Of a stretch of DNA of 64,000 nucleotides, positions 1 through 10,827 are shown piece after piece (the first letter of the stretch is position 1; each line of letters starts with the position of its first letter). The DNA comes from Oscarella lobularis (lineage: Eukaryota; Porifera; Homoscleromorpha; Homosclerophorida; Oscarellidae). The stretch is from contig NC_089188.1 in the NCBI RefSeq assembly GCF_947507565.1, forward strand, positions 1,116,001 through 1,180,000. The letters run 5' to 3'. The translations under genes were made by a program, and so were the position numbers. The notes beneath the pieces were generated by a model. That model was not told the origin of the DNA and made no database searches. It saw nothing but the letters and a program-made list of their open reading frames with translations.

Positions 1-2357
1 GGAGCCAAACGCACTGCAGTGAGTAGCCGGACGACGGCTTGGTCCGTCTTCTTCGCCTTGGTCTCTCCCTGCTTCTCCTGGTCAGGATTCTCTTCAGCAG
101 ACCGCACGTTGGGAGCAGCTTCCGGAGCGACAGTTTCCGTTTCCTGACGTTGATCCTGTCCTCCCGCCTGTTTCTTCGCTGGTTTCCGCTCTTTACGCTT
201 CTGCCACGTCCGTACGTCGGAGTGATAACGGACAATTCCCAGCTGACTGCACACACCTTCGGACAGCAGCAACTGGTCATGGGCGTCCACCTTAATGTAC
301 ACCGGCGTGATCAGCGATTTTCCGTCGAATTCAATCTCCAAGTCCATTAGACCGTCCAATCTGAATTCCTGCTGTGCGTACGTTCGCGGCACCTTATCAG
401 GCGCCCGACAATCCCGTCGGCGCAATTTTGCGGCGGCAGCCACGCGCTTAAACAGCTCTCCTCCAATGATGGTCAGGTCGGAACCGGTGTCGATAATTCC
501 GTACGCAGGGACTCCTTGGATTTGTACCCGGGCGCACTGACTCGAGCTCCCTTTGTCAGCAACCCGAATAGTTCGGACTTCCGCGTCGGTTGGAAAGAGG
601 GCATCCAGACGAGCCGTAGCCGACTCGGCCGTCACTTGTCGAGTTCCAGCTTTCTTTTTCGTCGAAGCCTGCGAAGCACTCCGGCCACTGCTTTCGCTCT
701 CGCGACCACGGTTCGGACAATCTCTGCTGATATGTCCCTCGTCACCGCAGCCATAGCACTTGATAGGCTTTCGCGGCGCTTGTGGGCGGAACGAACCCTC
801 CGACGACTGCTCCGACTGGACGGTAGCGTCGACTTCTCGTCGGTACTGCCTCCTCTTCCTTATCTCGACGAGTCGCTTTTCTTCGAATTTCGCGGCTTGA
901 CAAAGCTCCGAATACCGCTGGCACCCCGAGACTTGTGGAGCGCGAATTATTTCTTCTCGCAGGCCTTCACGCATCTGCATAAAAAGTAACGCCTCCCTAG
1001 TCTCAGGCTGCACTTCTTTTCTGTGAGCGATCCTGTATGCCCGTTCGACGTGACGAATGTAATCGCTCACTGTCTCCGTCTTCGCTTGCATGAGGTGCCG
1101 GAATTCCTGCACAGCTACGAAGGGATTGACCGGGTCGATCCGTTCTCGAAGCTTTGCCGTTCCCACTCCTATGTCGCTTCGCTCTTCTCTAGACATTAGC
1201 GTCCATTCCTGTAGCGCCTTCCCCTTGAGGTGCCCTTCGAGCTGCATTAGGTGCTCTTCTTCGTTCCACCCGTTCCACTTCGCGGCACGCTCAACTGTCG
1301 GCAGCCAGTCGTCCAGCAGGATTTCGGGATCCTCGGCCGAGAAGTATTCAATCGGCGGGGCTTTCCCTCTCTTCCTTGGCACCTCCTGCCCACGCAGGGC
1401 GGGTGACGCACACGCCGAACTCGTGCTGTCCACGGTCAACGGTTCTTCTTTTACCGTGACGCTCACGCTCTTCCTCCGCGGAGCGATCACTTTCTCCTTT
1501 CGGCGGGGCGACGCCGACGTTGGCGTAGGCGTTCGCACCATCAATGCTCCACCTTCTCCTCCCGTAGGCGGGCTCTCACATTTTTGCAGACGCTTCCTTA
1601 AGGCGTCCACCTCCGCTTCGTTGCGAAGGTTTTCTTCACACCTCCGCAACTGCAACTCATCACACCGGGCTTTCAACCGGGCGTTTTCTTTCTTCAGCCG
1701 GCCGAGTTCCTTCGCGCTCTTCGCTTCGGCGACCTTCATGGCGTCGCGAAGGCGCGTCCCGAGCCGCTTTATCTCCTTCCTCAGCGCGCGCACCTCTTCC
1801 CGAAGCGCGTCAACTTCTCCGGGGGTTTTCGGCAATACACGCGCCGTCAACGACGGACTCGCGCCGTCTTCCTCTCTCCTTCCCGCGACGTGATACAGGA
1901 AAGGGCCTTGACCATCCTGCAGGTACATATTCCCGCTCGGGTCGAGTCCTACTTCAACGGCTTGCGGATTTCGACCCAGCGCTTCCAAGCGCTCGCAGAG
2001 CCAATCCGACGTAACCGCCGTCTCTGGAGGAAGGCTCGGGGCCTCCAGAGACTCCTGTAGCATTGCCGCTGCCACTCGCCGATACTGTTCACGCAGACGC
2101 GACGAACGAATAGCGACCCACTCCGTCTTCGCGTGGGGCTTGGGTACTATTCCCTCTTCGTCGTCGTCCGACTCGGACAACAGGCTCAGCTCGCTTCTTT
2201 CAGCGGAATCGCGCCGATCGCGCTGATTCCTCTCTCCTTCATCTTCATTCAGATCGAGTCCGGAGAGGCTCGACGGACTCGATCTCGGCGGGACCTCCAT
2301 TGTAATGGGTGCCGTATACCGTTGAAGGTTAAACGACACCTCTTCGTCACTTCCCAT
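1..2357 (-). CDS. Gag-Pol polyprotein with CCHC zinc knuckle and retropepsin (partial, 3' end outside window)
   Basis: The frame opens at the ATG at 2357 (MGSDEEVSFNLQRY) and stays open to the window edge, about 785 codons. Around residue 535 it carries a CCHC zinc knuckle, CYGCGDEGHISRDC (near 714-755), the nucleic-acid-binding signature of Gag. Around residue 622 it carries DTGSDLTIIG (near 462-491), the active-site loop of a retroviral-type aspartic protease. Both are in frame with the ATG, so Gag and protease are fused without a frameshift. The N-terminal part is acidic and Ser-rich; an Arg/Glu-rich, likely helical segment lies upstream of the knuckle, as in capsid regions. After the protease a Lys/Gln/Glu-rich stretch leads towards the expected reverse transcriptase. 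No stop or frameshift was seen. Confidence 0.85.
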   Translation of the reverse strand, partial: MGSDEEVSFNLQRYTAPITMEVPPRSSPSSLSGLDLNEDEGERNQRDRRDSAERSELSLLSESDDDEEGIVPKPHAKTEWVAIRSSRLREQYRRVAAAMLQESLEAPSLPPETAVTSDWLCERLEALGRNPQAVEVGLDPSGNMYLQDGQGPFLYHVAGRREEDGASPSLTARVLPKTPGEVDALREEVRALRKEIKRLGTRLRDAMKVAEAKSAKELGRLKKENARLKARCDELQLRRCEENLRNEAEVDALRKRLQKCESPPTGGEGGALMVRTPTPTSASPRRKEKVIAPRRKSVSVTVKEEPLTVDSTSSACASPALRGQEVPRKRGKAPPIEYFSAEDPEILLDDWLPTVERAAKWNGWNEEEHLMQLEGHLKGKALQEWTLMSREERSDIGVGTAKLRERIDPVNPFVAVQEFRHLMQAKTETVSDYIRHVERAYRIAHRKEVQPETREALLFMQMREGLREEIIRAPQVSGCQRYSELCQAAKFEEKRLVEIRKRRQYRREVDATVQSEQSSEGSFRPQAPRKPIKCYGCGDEGHISRDCPNRGRESESSGRSASQASTKKKAGTRQVTAESATARLDALFPTDAEVRTIRVADKGSSSQCARVQIQGVPAYGIIDTGSDLTIIGGELFKRVAAAAKLRRRDCRAPDKVPRTYAQQEFRLDGLMDLEIEFDGKSLITPVYIKVDAHDQLLLSEGVCSQLGIVRYHSDVRTWQKRKERKPAKKQAGGQDQRQETETVAPEAAPNVRSAEENPDQEKQGETKAKKTDQAVVRLLTAVRLA

Positions 2358-2399
2358 ACTTTCCTTTATTGATAACACCTCACACTCACATCAATCACT

Positions 2400-2633
2400 A
2401 CAGTCGCACACACACTAACTCCAAACATTCTCTTATATAGTCCCAGGTGGACAGACCAGTAGGCGTCTGTCCACCTACTCGCACGCCTACACTAGTCCTT
2501 ACAACTCCACTTATCTACTTACTCCCTACGCGAGCTATTCTTAGCTACCCTATTGTGTGATGGCATGCGCTACGGCGCATGCCCGTACTCAGTTGTGCTC
2601 TATGCGAGGAGCCGAACGGGTCTCCTCGTTACA
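2400..2633 (-). promoter_or_regulatory. Putative 5' LTR promoter region with three hairpins
   Basis: The outer edge is placed at 2633 because the complement starts TGTAACGAGGAG there and the host intron resumes outside it. A TATA-like box lies at 2432-2439. Three inverted repeats are visible: a 12-bp perfect stem 2445-2456/2465-2476, a 9-bp perfect stem 2562-2570/2575-2583, and a 7-bp stem 2605-2611/2622-2628. An AATAAA-like signal lies just upstream of the ATG on the element strand. The inner LTR edge was not found, so the limits are approximate. Confidence 0.55.
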
Positions 2634-2653
2634 CATTCATCCTTTCTCCGCAG

Positions 2654-4484
2654 TTTTCGATGGTGCTAACCTTATATGGTCCGATTGGACGAGGCGTTTC
2701 ATTCTTTGGACACCGATCTCGAGTCCGTATCAAATCAAATTATTAAGGCAATTCAGTCTCACACCCTACGGCATCGCCTTGTATAATTCCAGAAACGTCG
2801 GAGGTACGGAAGTGTCGTGAGACACGCATGATGTAGATTTTGTCAATAGGAACGAATGGTTGTGCTGAAAACAACGGAGGGTGTTCCCAGTTGTGCCTGC
2901 CGGAACCAAGTGGGTCGCACGTGTGCGCTTGCTGTCGCGGAGTATTGCAGTCTGATAACAGAACATGTCTCATTGACCACAGTACAAAGCGTTTTATTTT
3001 TAATTTAGTGAGGCTGTATATATAATCTGTCTTCCTCTAGAAAAATCTTTTCCGTACTTCTTGGTGGCTGATTATAACAGCGCACGAGGTCTTGACGTCG
3101 AAACGCTAGCAGACGTTCATCCACCGCTACGCGGACTACAGCTGGCAGTAGCAATTGACTACGATCCCGTTCGAGAAACCATCTACTATACGGACACTTA
3201 CACGGATGAAGTACACGCAACGTATCGTAATGGTACCACCGAAACTCTGGCCCACGGCTTTATACATCCTGCTGGGGTGGCTGTCGACTGGATTGGGTGC
3301 TACGTCTACTTCACGGACACGATTTTGAACGTAGTAGGCTTTGCAAAAATGAACACGTCTGAATTGGTGATACTCATCAGGGACAATATGACTAATCCAA
3401 GAGACATTGCTCTGGATTTGACAAGGGGGTATGGAATACTGGGAACAATAAATATCGTTTGCGTGTTTATTGCTTTTTTTCTTAGGAAAATGTATTGGAC
3501 TGACTACTATAATTCAAGCGGAAGAATTGAACGGGCCGACATGGACGGCAGGAATCGCGAGGTGATTGTCAATGATTTAGAGCAACCTAGCGGTCTGGCA
3601 CTCGATATTGAAAATGAAGTCATATATTGGGTAGACAAAAAGTCATTGAAAGTAAGTTGCATACTTTTTCTACGTTTGCTTAATTAACAAATATGTATTC
3701 TATATAGATAGAAAAAAGCAATTTCGACGGAACAAATCGTGCGATCGTGGCATCGTCGCTTTCCGATCCATTTCACTTAGTATTCCACAAGGGATCTCTG
3801 TACTGGACCGACTGGAATGAGAAGAACATCGTACGTATGCAAGTTAATGCCAGTGGAGTGCCAATTTCAAACCCTACAACGTATGCCACTCCTTCCCCTC
3901 CTCTCCGAATTCCCTCGGGAATCGCACTCTACGATCCGCCAAGCCGTTTGCAGATACGAGAAAATCTGACCGAGCGATATCCACCATATTGTGCAGATTC
4001 ATGTGCAGAAGAGCCGAGAAAGGCCAATGCAAGCTGCAATGAAAGCGACTGTTGTTTTTGTCCGCCGTATTGCGTTCCTGTTACAAAAGATGGGAAATTG
4101 TCAAGAAACTGCTTTTGTACTAAAAACAACGCCCATCTTTGCCATCCAATGCCAACGGCTTCCATAGAAAGATGGGACGAGTCTTCTGGTATCATCACCT
4201 TGATGTGTAAAGTTGCTACTGGCGTAGACGTCAATATTCCGACACTATACACTCGGTGGCTTAAGGGACATTCTTCCATTGCATTTACTTGGTGGCTTGG
4301 AGGAACTACTACTGGAACTTGCCATTATCATAGGCTGGAGATTCCCATTGGTGAAAAAGGCAACGGAATTTATTCGTGCGGTGCCACCAACAGATTCGGA
4401 ACGACAGTTTCGAATGAAATCACGATTGGCAGCGAGAATTTGGCGGAAGACGATAATGACAGTGACAATGACAGTATCGGTTGA
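2654..4484 (+). CDS. LRP/LDLR-like protein with YWTD repeats, EGF and C-terminal Ig-like domain (5' end missing)
   Basis: Exons read as about 2654-2803, 2850-2981, 3041-3429, 3485-3651 and 3708-4484, with phases that join. The first exon ends a YWTD propeller (LIWSDW). The second is an EGF module (NGCAENNGGCSQLC). The next ones form another YWTD beta-propeller, with IYYTD, VYFTD, MYWTDYY, IYWVD and LYWTDW blades. A Cys-rich linker and an Ig-like domain follow (GIYSCGATNRFG, near 4369-4404), then an acidic tail to a TGA. No membrane segment follows, so this isoform looks secreted or is a decoy form. LRP-type propeller-EGF units bind ligands outside the cell, for example Wnt antagonists or lipoproteins; the ligand here is unknown. 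Upstream exons are outside the window, beyond the antisense LTR element. Confidence 0.75.
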
Positions 4485-4748
4485 TTTCTTTGAAAGACCT
4501 TTGGGATGTCATTTGCCATGCGTGCGTACTGTGTGTTCGTTTTAGTAATCTTTCTGTCTTGAACTACTGTAGCTTTCTTCCTGTATGTGAGTGTCTTTGA
4601 TTGTACGCATGAAGACTCGCCTTGTTGCGCCCAGTCCGGGCCTTCTTGTTTACGAAGTCGTCGCGTGATCTGTAATGGCACGCGTGATCCGTAGAGGACC
4701 AACGCCCGCGCCTCTCGCATTCAGAACGCCTCCTCGCCACGATCGCGT

Positions 4749-5821
4749 ATGGCTCAGAAACGACTCAAAAAATACGCCGCCTCGGATTTCCCGGCGCACG
4801 ACGCGGCGTCGGCGAACGACGTGACGGCGCTTCGCAAGCTCCTCGCAACCGATCTCCCGTCGCCGCCCATGCTCAACCGCGACGACGAAACGCCGCTGCA
4901 CAGCGCCGCGAGAGACGGCGCGACGGACGCCGTCGATTGGCTCCTCAAGAACACGACGATCGACGTCCAATGTCGGACGAAAAACGGCGAAACGCCCGCG
5001 CACTTGGCGTCGAGCGGCGGCCACTTGAAAGCGCTCAAGCGCCTCGCGAATTTCGACGCTTCGCAGAGGCACGACGTCGCGACGCGACCCGACGCGCAGG
5101 GATTGAACGCACTCCATTTGGCGGTCGTGCGCGAACGCGCTCACGTCGTCGATTGGCTATTGAAGGAGTTCGCCGATAGCGCGTTCGCGCGAAACGAGAA
5201 CGGCCAATTGCCCGTGCACTTCGCCGCCGCTTCGGGTGAGAAATTATTAATTTTTTTTTCGATAAGAAATCAGCGGGGCGGGGTCTCGTCGACGAAGTTT
5301 TTTTTGACGATAGGTCGCTCCGCCCCTCCTTCGATGTTTTGTCGTATATAGGGCGTTGTCCTGTCTAGCTCACGTGCGCCGTACGTTTGTGTCTCCCCTT
5401 AGGTAATCTCGACATACTGAAAATATTACTGAAACATTCCGGCCCCGACGCGGCTAATAGTCGTGACGAGAACGGTAAAACGTGGTGCATTGACATAGAA
5501 TATTATTTAGCATTGTGCGTTTTCAGGTGCCACACCTGTGTACTTTGCTGCGCAGGAGGGTCGTCTTGAGTCCATTCAGCATCTGGTCAAACATGCCCAC
5601 GCCGATCCCCTTGCAGCGGCGAGCGACGGTATGACGTCAGTGCACGCAGCCACTCAGGGCGGTCATCTGGACACAGTAAAAGTGAGGGACGATAGGTGAT
5701 CACTATAATAAATACCCACAATCCTTTTTATCTAGTGGTTAATTAATAAATTGGGAAAAGATAAAATTCAGGAGGGAGTCGAAGACGGGGCGACGCCCGT
5801 TCACTTCGCCGCCGGTACCAT

Positions 5822-5852
<31 letters not shown>

Positions 5853-8800
5853 TCCGTCACAAGTAAATAATGTGATTTTGTAGCGACGGGTCACGTCAAT
5901 CTCTTGGAATGGTTCCTAAACGTCAGCGACGACGCTTTGGGTCTCGTTCAACTTACGGATCAATTCGGCGGCACGCCGGCGCACGACGCCGCCGAGTACA
6001 GTCACGTGGAATGCCTCAAATTGCTCTTGCGACACGGAGCCGATCTCTTTGCCACAGACCAGGTAAAGTACCCTTAATTATTATATATTGATTGAAGTTT
6101 GGTGTTTGTTTTAGGAGGGCATGAGTCCCTATAGTCTCGCCATACAGAACCAAGATTCCGAAGTAGCGCAATTTGTAATGGAACACGCGGAAGAAGACCG
6201 AGGCGACGGACTTCCCTCCGATCGGCCATCGTCTAGCGTCCTACGCGTTCGATCTCCAAATCGCGGCAGTATGCGATTCAATTCGAAAACGACGTCGACG
6301 ACGACGGAAGATCCGGATACGAAACGTTTATCCATTCCGCGTACACTCGAAACGGACGCTTTCGAGATCAACGAAGCGCAGCGCGAAGTCCAAATGATGC
6401 TCCAGAATGCGGAGGGGCCCCTCCAACCGGGCGTCGCCTTGGAAGCGGCCGCCGAGTTGACGACGCGACGTCTGAGTCTCGTTCGGGAGACGGACGACAG
6501 TAAGAAGTCGGATTCCGATTTGGACGTCGCCTTCGACGTCGAGAATCATTCGCCGCCGTCGGGCGAGGAAGGGATGCCGGATACGGGCGAGGGGCTATTG
6601 CGACTCGATTCGCGCGGAATGCTGCGACAGAAACGATCGGAAGGAGTCGAGCATTTCGTGGGGCCGCGCGGCGACGTGTACGCGTCGCCGGCGCGCTTGA
6701 GAAAGCGATCGAAACCGAAACCGAATCTCGTGAACGTGGACGGGATCGACGAGGAATACGGCGGAGCGGCGGAAGCGACGAAGAAGATGTCGGTTATGTC
6801 GGGACCGTTTGAAGAAGTCGAGTCGGGAGCGGGTGGAAAATGGTACGACGAGCACGCTTGGCATGACGAGGGTAGACCGCCCGTTGACGAAGTCCACTCA
6901 CCCGCGGCGGGAGTGATTCGGTATACGCGTGTGGAGCAGCGTCCCAACCGCGGTCCGCCTCCTCCGCGTCCCATTCCATATTACGAGTATCAGCGTGGCG
7001 GCAGAAATCGACCGCCTCCGTCTCGTCGTCCCGCTCACGTCGTCTACGGAACGCCGCCGTCGTCGCGTCGAGTTTTCGTTGCACGACGTCGTGCGCCGCC
7101 GCCTCCGTCGACTCGTTTTCGTGGCCCGCCGCCGCCGCCGCTTCAGCGACACCAACCGCGAACCGTCGGTCCGTTCGATAACGAAGCGGATATCATACTA
7201 AAGCCGCGCATAGTCAAATCGCATTTTCTCGCTCACCCAAGAATTCATCCTCCTCATTCTCGCGTCGCCTACGAAACAAGAAAACATCAAGTAGCAGCGA
7301 GACAGACGAGCGACAATTCGCTGACGAGCGAATACTCGACGACAACGTCGCCCGGTTCAACTACGTATCGCCCGGCACCAGGTAAACGTCACGGCGGCGA
7401 CGCTGTAATAGTCAAGAGACGAGCTCGAGGTGGAGGGGGAGTCGGAAGAGGCCATCGCGTTCGTCCCGTATCCGATTTTTATTACCAGTACGGTCATCAG
7501 AATGGATTCGCTGGGCAGCCGCCGCCGGCGGCGGCGGGAAGACGCGTTGCGCCGCGCGAGAATCTCTTCCCCGCGCGATCCATGCCCGTTATTGCTCATC
7601 AAGCGCCCGAGAGGCGAATCAAGCGCACTGGAAGTCACGACGATGGGACGATTCATCGTCGCGGCGGCGGCGGCGCGGACGAGAACGAAGTATCCGCGTT
7701 GGCGATCGGTTGCGCTTCGGCGGCGGTCGTCGTGTTGGCCGCCGTCGCGGGGACTCGCATGAAACGCAGCGGATTTTTGGGTAGTCTTTACGGGTCTCGA
7801 CGACGCGACGCCGCTTCGTCGGGAATCGGATCGAAAATCGCTGCCGCGTACGAGACGGGATCGCCGCTGGGTGAAATTCCGAGCGAGTCGTCGATCGTGT
7901 TCGGGAGTCAGTCGACATCCGGCGGCGAAAAGAACCGAAAGGGAAAGAAAAAGGGATTGGGAAAGAAAACGAGTCGAAGCACGATAAATTCGAGCGAACT
8001 TCATCCCGTTCCCGAAGACGAATGGGAATACAATTACGAAACGGAGAGGGAGTCGACTGGCTGGGCTGCCGGCGAGGAGGGAGAAGGTCTCGGCGACGGC
8101 GACGAGATAGTTCGTTCGCCTACGGGACAATTATCGGGGAAGGATATCACGGAAGCCTATCGTACGGCAACGCGCGCGACGTCGTCGTTTAAGGCGCGCG
8201 CAAATGCGGCGCAGACGCGACTTTTGGCTCTCGACGACGACGACGACGACGTCGCTGCCGTAGACGATGCGGTCAATCTGAGCGCTTCGGAAGCGCGAGC
8301 TCGATTGGTTGGCGGCGGCGGCGGCCGATTGGCTAATAATTCGCATATTCGTACGAGAGCGCGACCCATCGGCGAGGAACCCGTACCGACGATCGTTCAA
8401 TCGGCGAATCATCGATCTGCGACGGGCGGTTTTTCGGCGAAATTGTCGACGCTGCGCAACCGAGACGACGGCGGAATTACGTGGTGGTCGTCGGATGCCG
8501 TTCAACGACGTCAATTGGCCGAAACCGGCGGGCAGATTGCAGTTCAAGCGCAGGTTCATCGTCAGATGGAGACGGTAGAACGCAGAGAAAGAATCGGCAC
8601 TGTCATAGATTTACACGCCGCCGGCGGCGGTGGAACCGCGTGGACCACCGATTCCTCCGTTACAGCAACAGCTCGAAGAACGACTGGCAGCGATAGTTTT
8701 TCCTCTCTTCCACCTCCTTCATCTCAACCCGCCGCTTTTCAGTACAGCACCGTCGAAGCGGCGGCGTCTTCGAGACAACGCAACGCCGAAGCGGAGGCGA

Positions 8801-10659
8801 GTCTGATCGTTTCTGGTGGCGACGGTCCCCCGATAGCGCCACCGTTGCAGCCCGACGCTCTTGCCGAGTCGATTGCGGCCGCGACGCGACTGCCGAGTCC
8901 GCCGGCTGCGAAAGTGCTCGAAGGCGTCGGCACGACGTTGGAAACGGTCACCGAAGAAGAGGAAGGCATGATGCACGTTCGCGGCGGCGAGTCTAGACGA
9001 CGAAAGAAGACGGTCGGGGAAATGGAGGCCGGTTATTTGACGACGACGTCGTCGATTCTGCTTCGAGAAGAACTCGCGAAAAAAGAAGCGGAATTGCGAC
9101 AAGTGCGCAGCATGCATCGACAACTGAGCTTAAAACGAGGCGAGACAATGGAATTCGACGACGACGACGACGACGACGACGACAGTCTCGTCGCCGTCGA
9201 TGCCCGCGTCGCCGAGGGAACTCGTCGTCGTCAAAGCGAAGCCGAACTCGTGCGTCAGATTACGATGGGTCGAACGGACAGCGGCGCTTCGGCGAACTTG
9301 GAAGCGCTCGAGCGCGAATTGCAGGAATTGCGCGCTTTCGTTCCGGCGAGAGATGCGGAGGATTTTCTGACGCCCGTCGGATCCGATCCCAGCTCGCCAA
9401 CGACGACGACGGCAACGACGACGAAAAACGTTCGCGCGTTCACTCTGTTGAAGGGCGCCGAAGAGCGGAATCGCTTAGCCGACGAAGGCCTAAGCGCTCT
9501 CTCGCATTTACCGCTTCACGCGCCGACGGCTTTGCACGCGACGGCCGTCAGTCCGACGATCGCTGAAATGACGGCTGCTGAAGCGAAATCTCACGATGCA
9601 ACGGATTCGCCTGTGCTCGTGCGCGGCGTCTCTCAGCCGCTCGGTCAGCCGGACGTCGTCGACACGTCGTATCGCGTTGGAGCCATCGGGCCGTCCGTGC
9701 TGGCGGAAAAATTGAAAATAGCGAAGGCAACGGAGACTAGAAACGAGGCTTTGGCCGGCGAAGTCGTCAGCGGTCAGTTCAAAATCGAATCTTATAATTT
9801 TATACGTTTATTTTTCGTAGGAAATCGTCGGCCAAAGACGCCCGTGTCACCCTTGGTGGCAAGATCGGAGGAGGGAAGTGTCGGCACGAAATTGACTGTC
9901 CCCGGCGGCGACGACGATGACGACGCGTTGGCGCAGCCGGCTCAATTTACTCCGGTCGTGGCGCGAAAGAGCGCGGAGATCGTGAAAATTCCAAGTCCCC
10001 TTCCCGCCGAATCGGACGAGGAGGAGGAGGAGGACGTTTACTCGGCGCCGCTTTTCTCGTCGTTGGCCGTTTCGACGAAAGAAGCGTTCCTCGTGAAGGA
10101 GACGACGCCCGCTCCCAATGGTACTCAATTGTAGTTGACAATTTTTTGTATGAAAGTATAGGCTTGGTGGTTTTCTCTTTTTAACGATAGAAGACACGCT
10201 TGTTTTGCATGACGGTAAGGCACTAGAGGAAAGAAGTAAACTTCACTGAAGAGCTTTCTTGACTGGACAGGTGACGGCGATTCTCCCGTCAACGAGAAGA
10301 AAGGAGGTATAGTCACGAAAACATTGGCAAATCTTTATTTAATGTCTTTACCTTCTCTCCAGATACCAGCAGAATACGAACGGTAAATTCAATAAATACA
10401 TAAATAATTATTTCACTGTAGCACCTACGTCACAAATTCTACGTAGCCGCACATCGTTCGCCAAGACTCAAGTACCCTGTGGCAGGCGGCGGTGAAAAAG
10501 ACGCAGCGTTTGCAGATGAGCAAAGGAGCCGATACGGAACTTGAACGGAAGCTGAACCGACGTCATAATCTCGCGGCAGTGACGGAGGCTCTACTGACCC
10601 CGTTACTGAAAAGAAAAGCGTCGCCGATCGAGCAGGAGGGCGACGGAATTAAAATTTAA
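4749..10659 (+). CDS. Espin-like ankyrin-repeat protein, 1,740 aa, 11 exons
   Basis: Exons: 4749-5235, 5403-5474, 5527-5681, 5736-5814, 5884-6062, 6115-9772, 9821-10120, 10191-10214, 10271-10306, 10363-10382, 10447-10659. All phases join and sum to 5,223 nt. The first ~325 residues are about nine ankyrin repeats (TPLHSAARDG, NALHLAVV, TPVHFAA, GGTPAHDAAEYSHVECLKLL). Their order and spacing resemble the N-terminus of espin/espin-like actin-bundling proteins. The rest is low complexity: Pro/Arg-rich (PPPPP runs near 6955-7140), a hydrophobic stretch at about 7696-7758, acidic runs and a short coiled coil near 9060-9120. The C-terminal actin-bundling block of vertebrate espin was not recognised. 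A reader stopping at the TAG at 10132 would miss four exons. The start ATG opens the first ankyrin exon. Ankyrin part sure; espin orthology moderate. Confidence 0.75.
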
Positions 10660-10827
10660 CCAGCCCGCTGTAGTATCTTTCTCAATCGCTGAGATTCCCT
10701 TATGCGCTTAGCTGCAAAATCATGAATTGGTACCCAAGCTGATCGAAGGACGACGCCGCCGCGAAATCATAATATTAACAGGTATTTTAACTTCTCTCTC
10801 TCTCTACTAACTGCGTCCAAAACGAAA

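Larger units (their letters stand above)
1..2633 (-). mobile_element. Ty3/gypsy-like LTR retrotransposon, 5' part (cut by window edge)
   Basis: Read on the minus strand, this stretch begins with a TG-starting terminal region at 2633, has a TATA box (TATATAAG, 2432-2439 as read on the complement), and then a long open frame from the ATG at 2357 with a Gag-type zinc knuckle followed by a retropepsin motif. Gag then protease in one frame is typical of Ty3/gypsy-like elements. Reverse transcriptase, integrase and the 3' LTR must lie beyond position 1, so target-site duplication and LTR identity cannot be checked. The frame is undamaged over all 2,357 bases seen, which suggests a young copy. No tRNA primer-binding site was found between the terminal region and the ATG. 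It lies antisense in an intron of the LRP-like gene that follows. Confidence 0.85.

Noticed and set aside
39-1893. Plus-strand ORFs in the first 2 kb
   Set aside because: They lie opposite the intact Gag-Pol frame and are antisense shadows.
2358-2400. tRNA primer-binding site of the retroelement
   Set aside because: I looked for a TGG-starting stretch matching a tRNA end between the LTR and the Gag ATG and found none convincing; not annotated.
6129-9730. Many 60-260 codon minus-strand ORFs over the espin-like exon
   Set aside because: Arg-rich shadows of a GC-rich, low-complexity exon; no start context, splice pattern or domain.
10134-10134. TAG at 10132-10134 as the end of the espin-like gene
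   Set aside because: A strong donor at 10121 and four phase-correct downstream exons make it an intronic stop.
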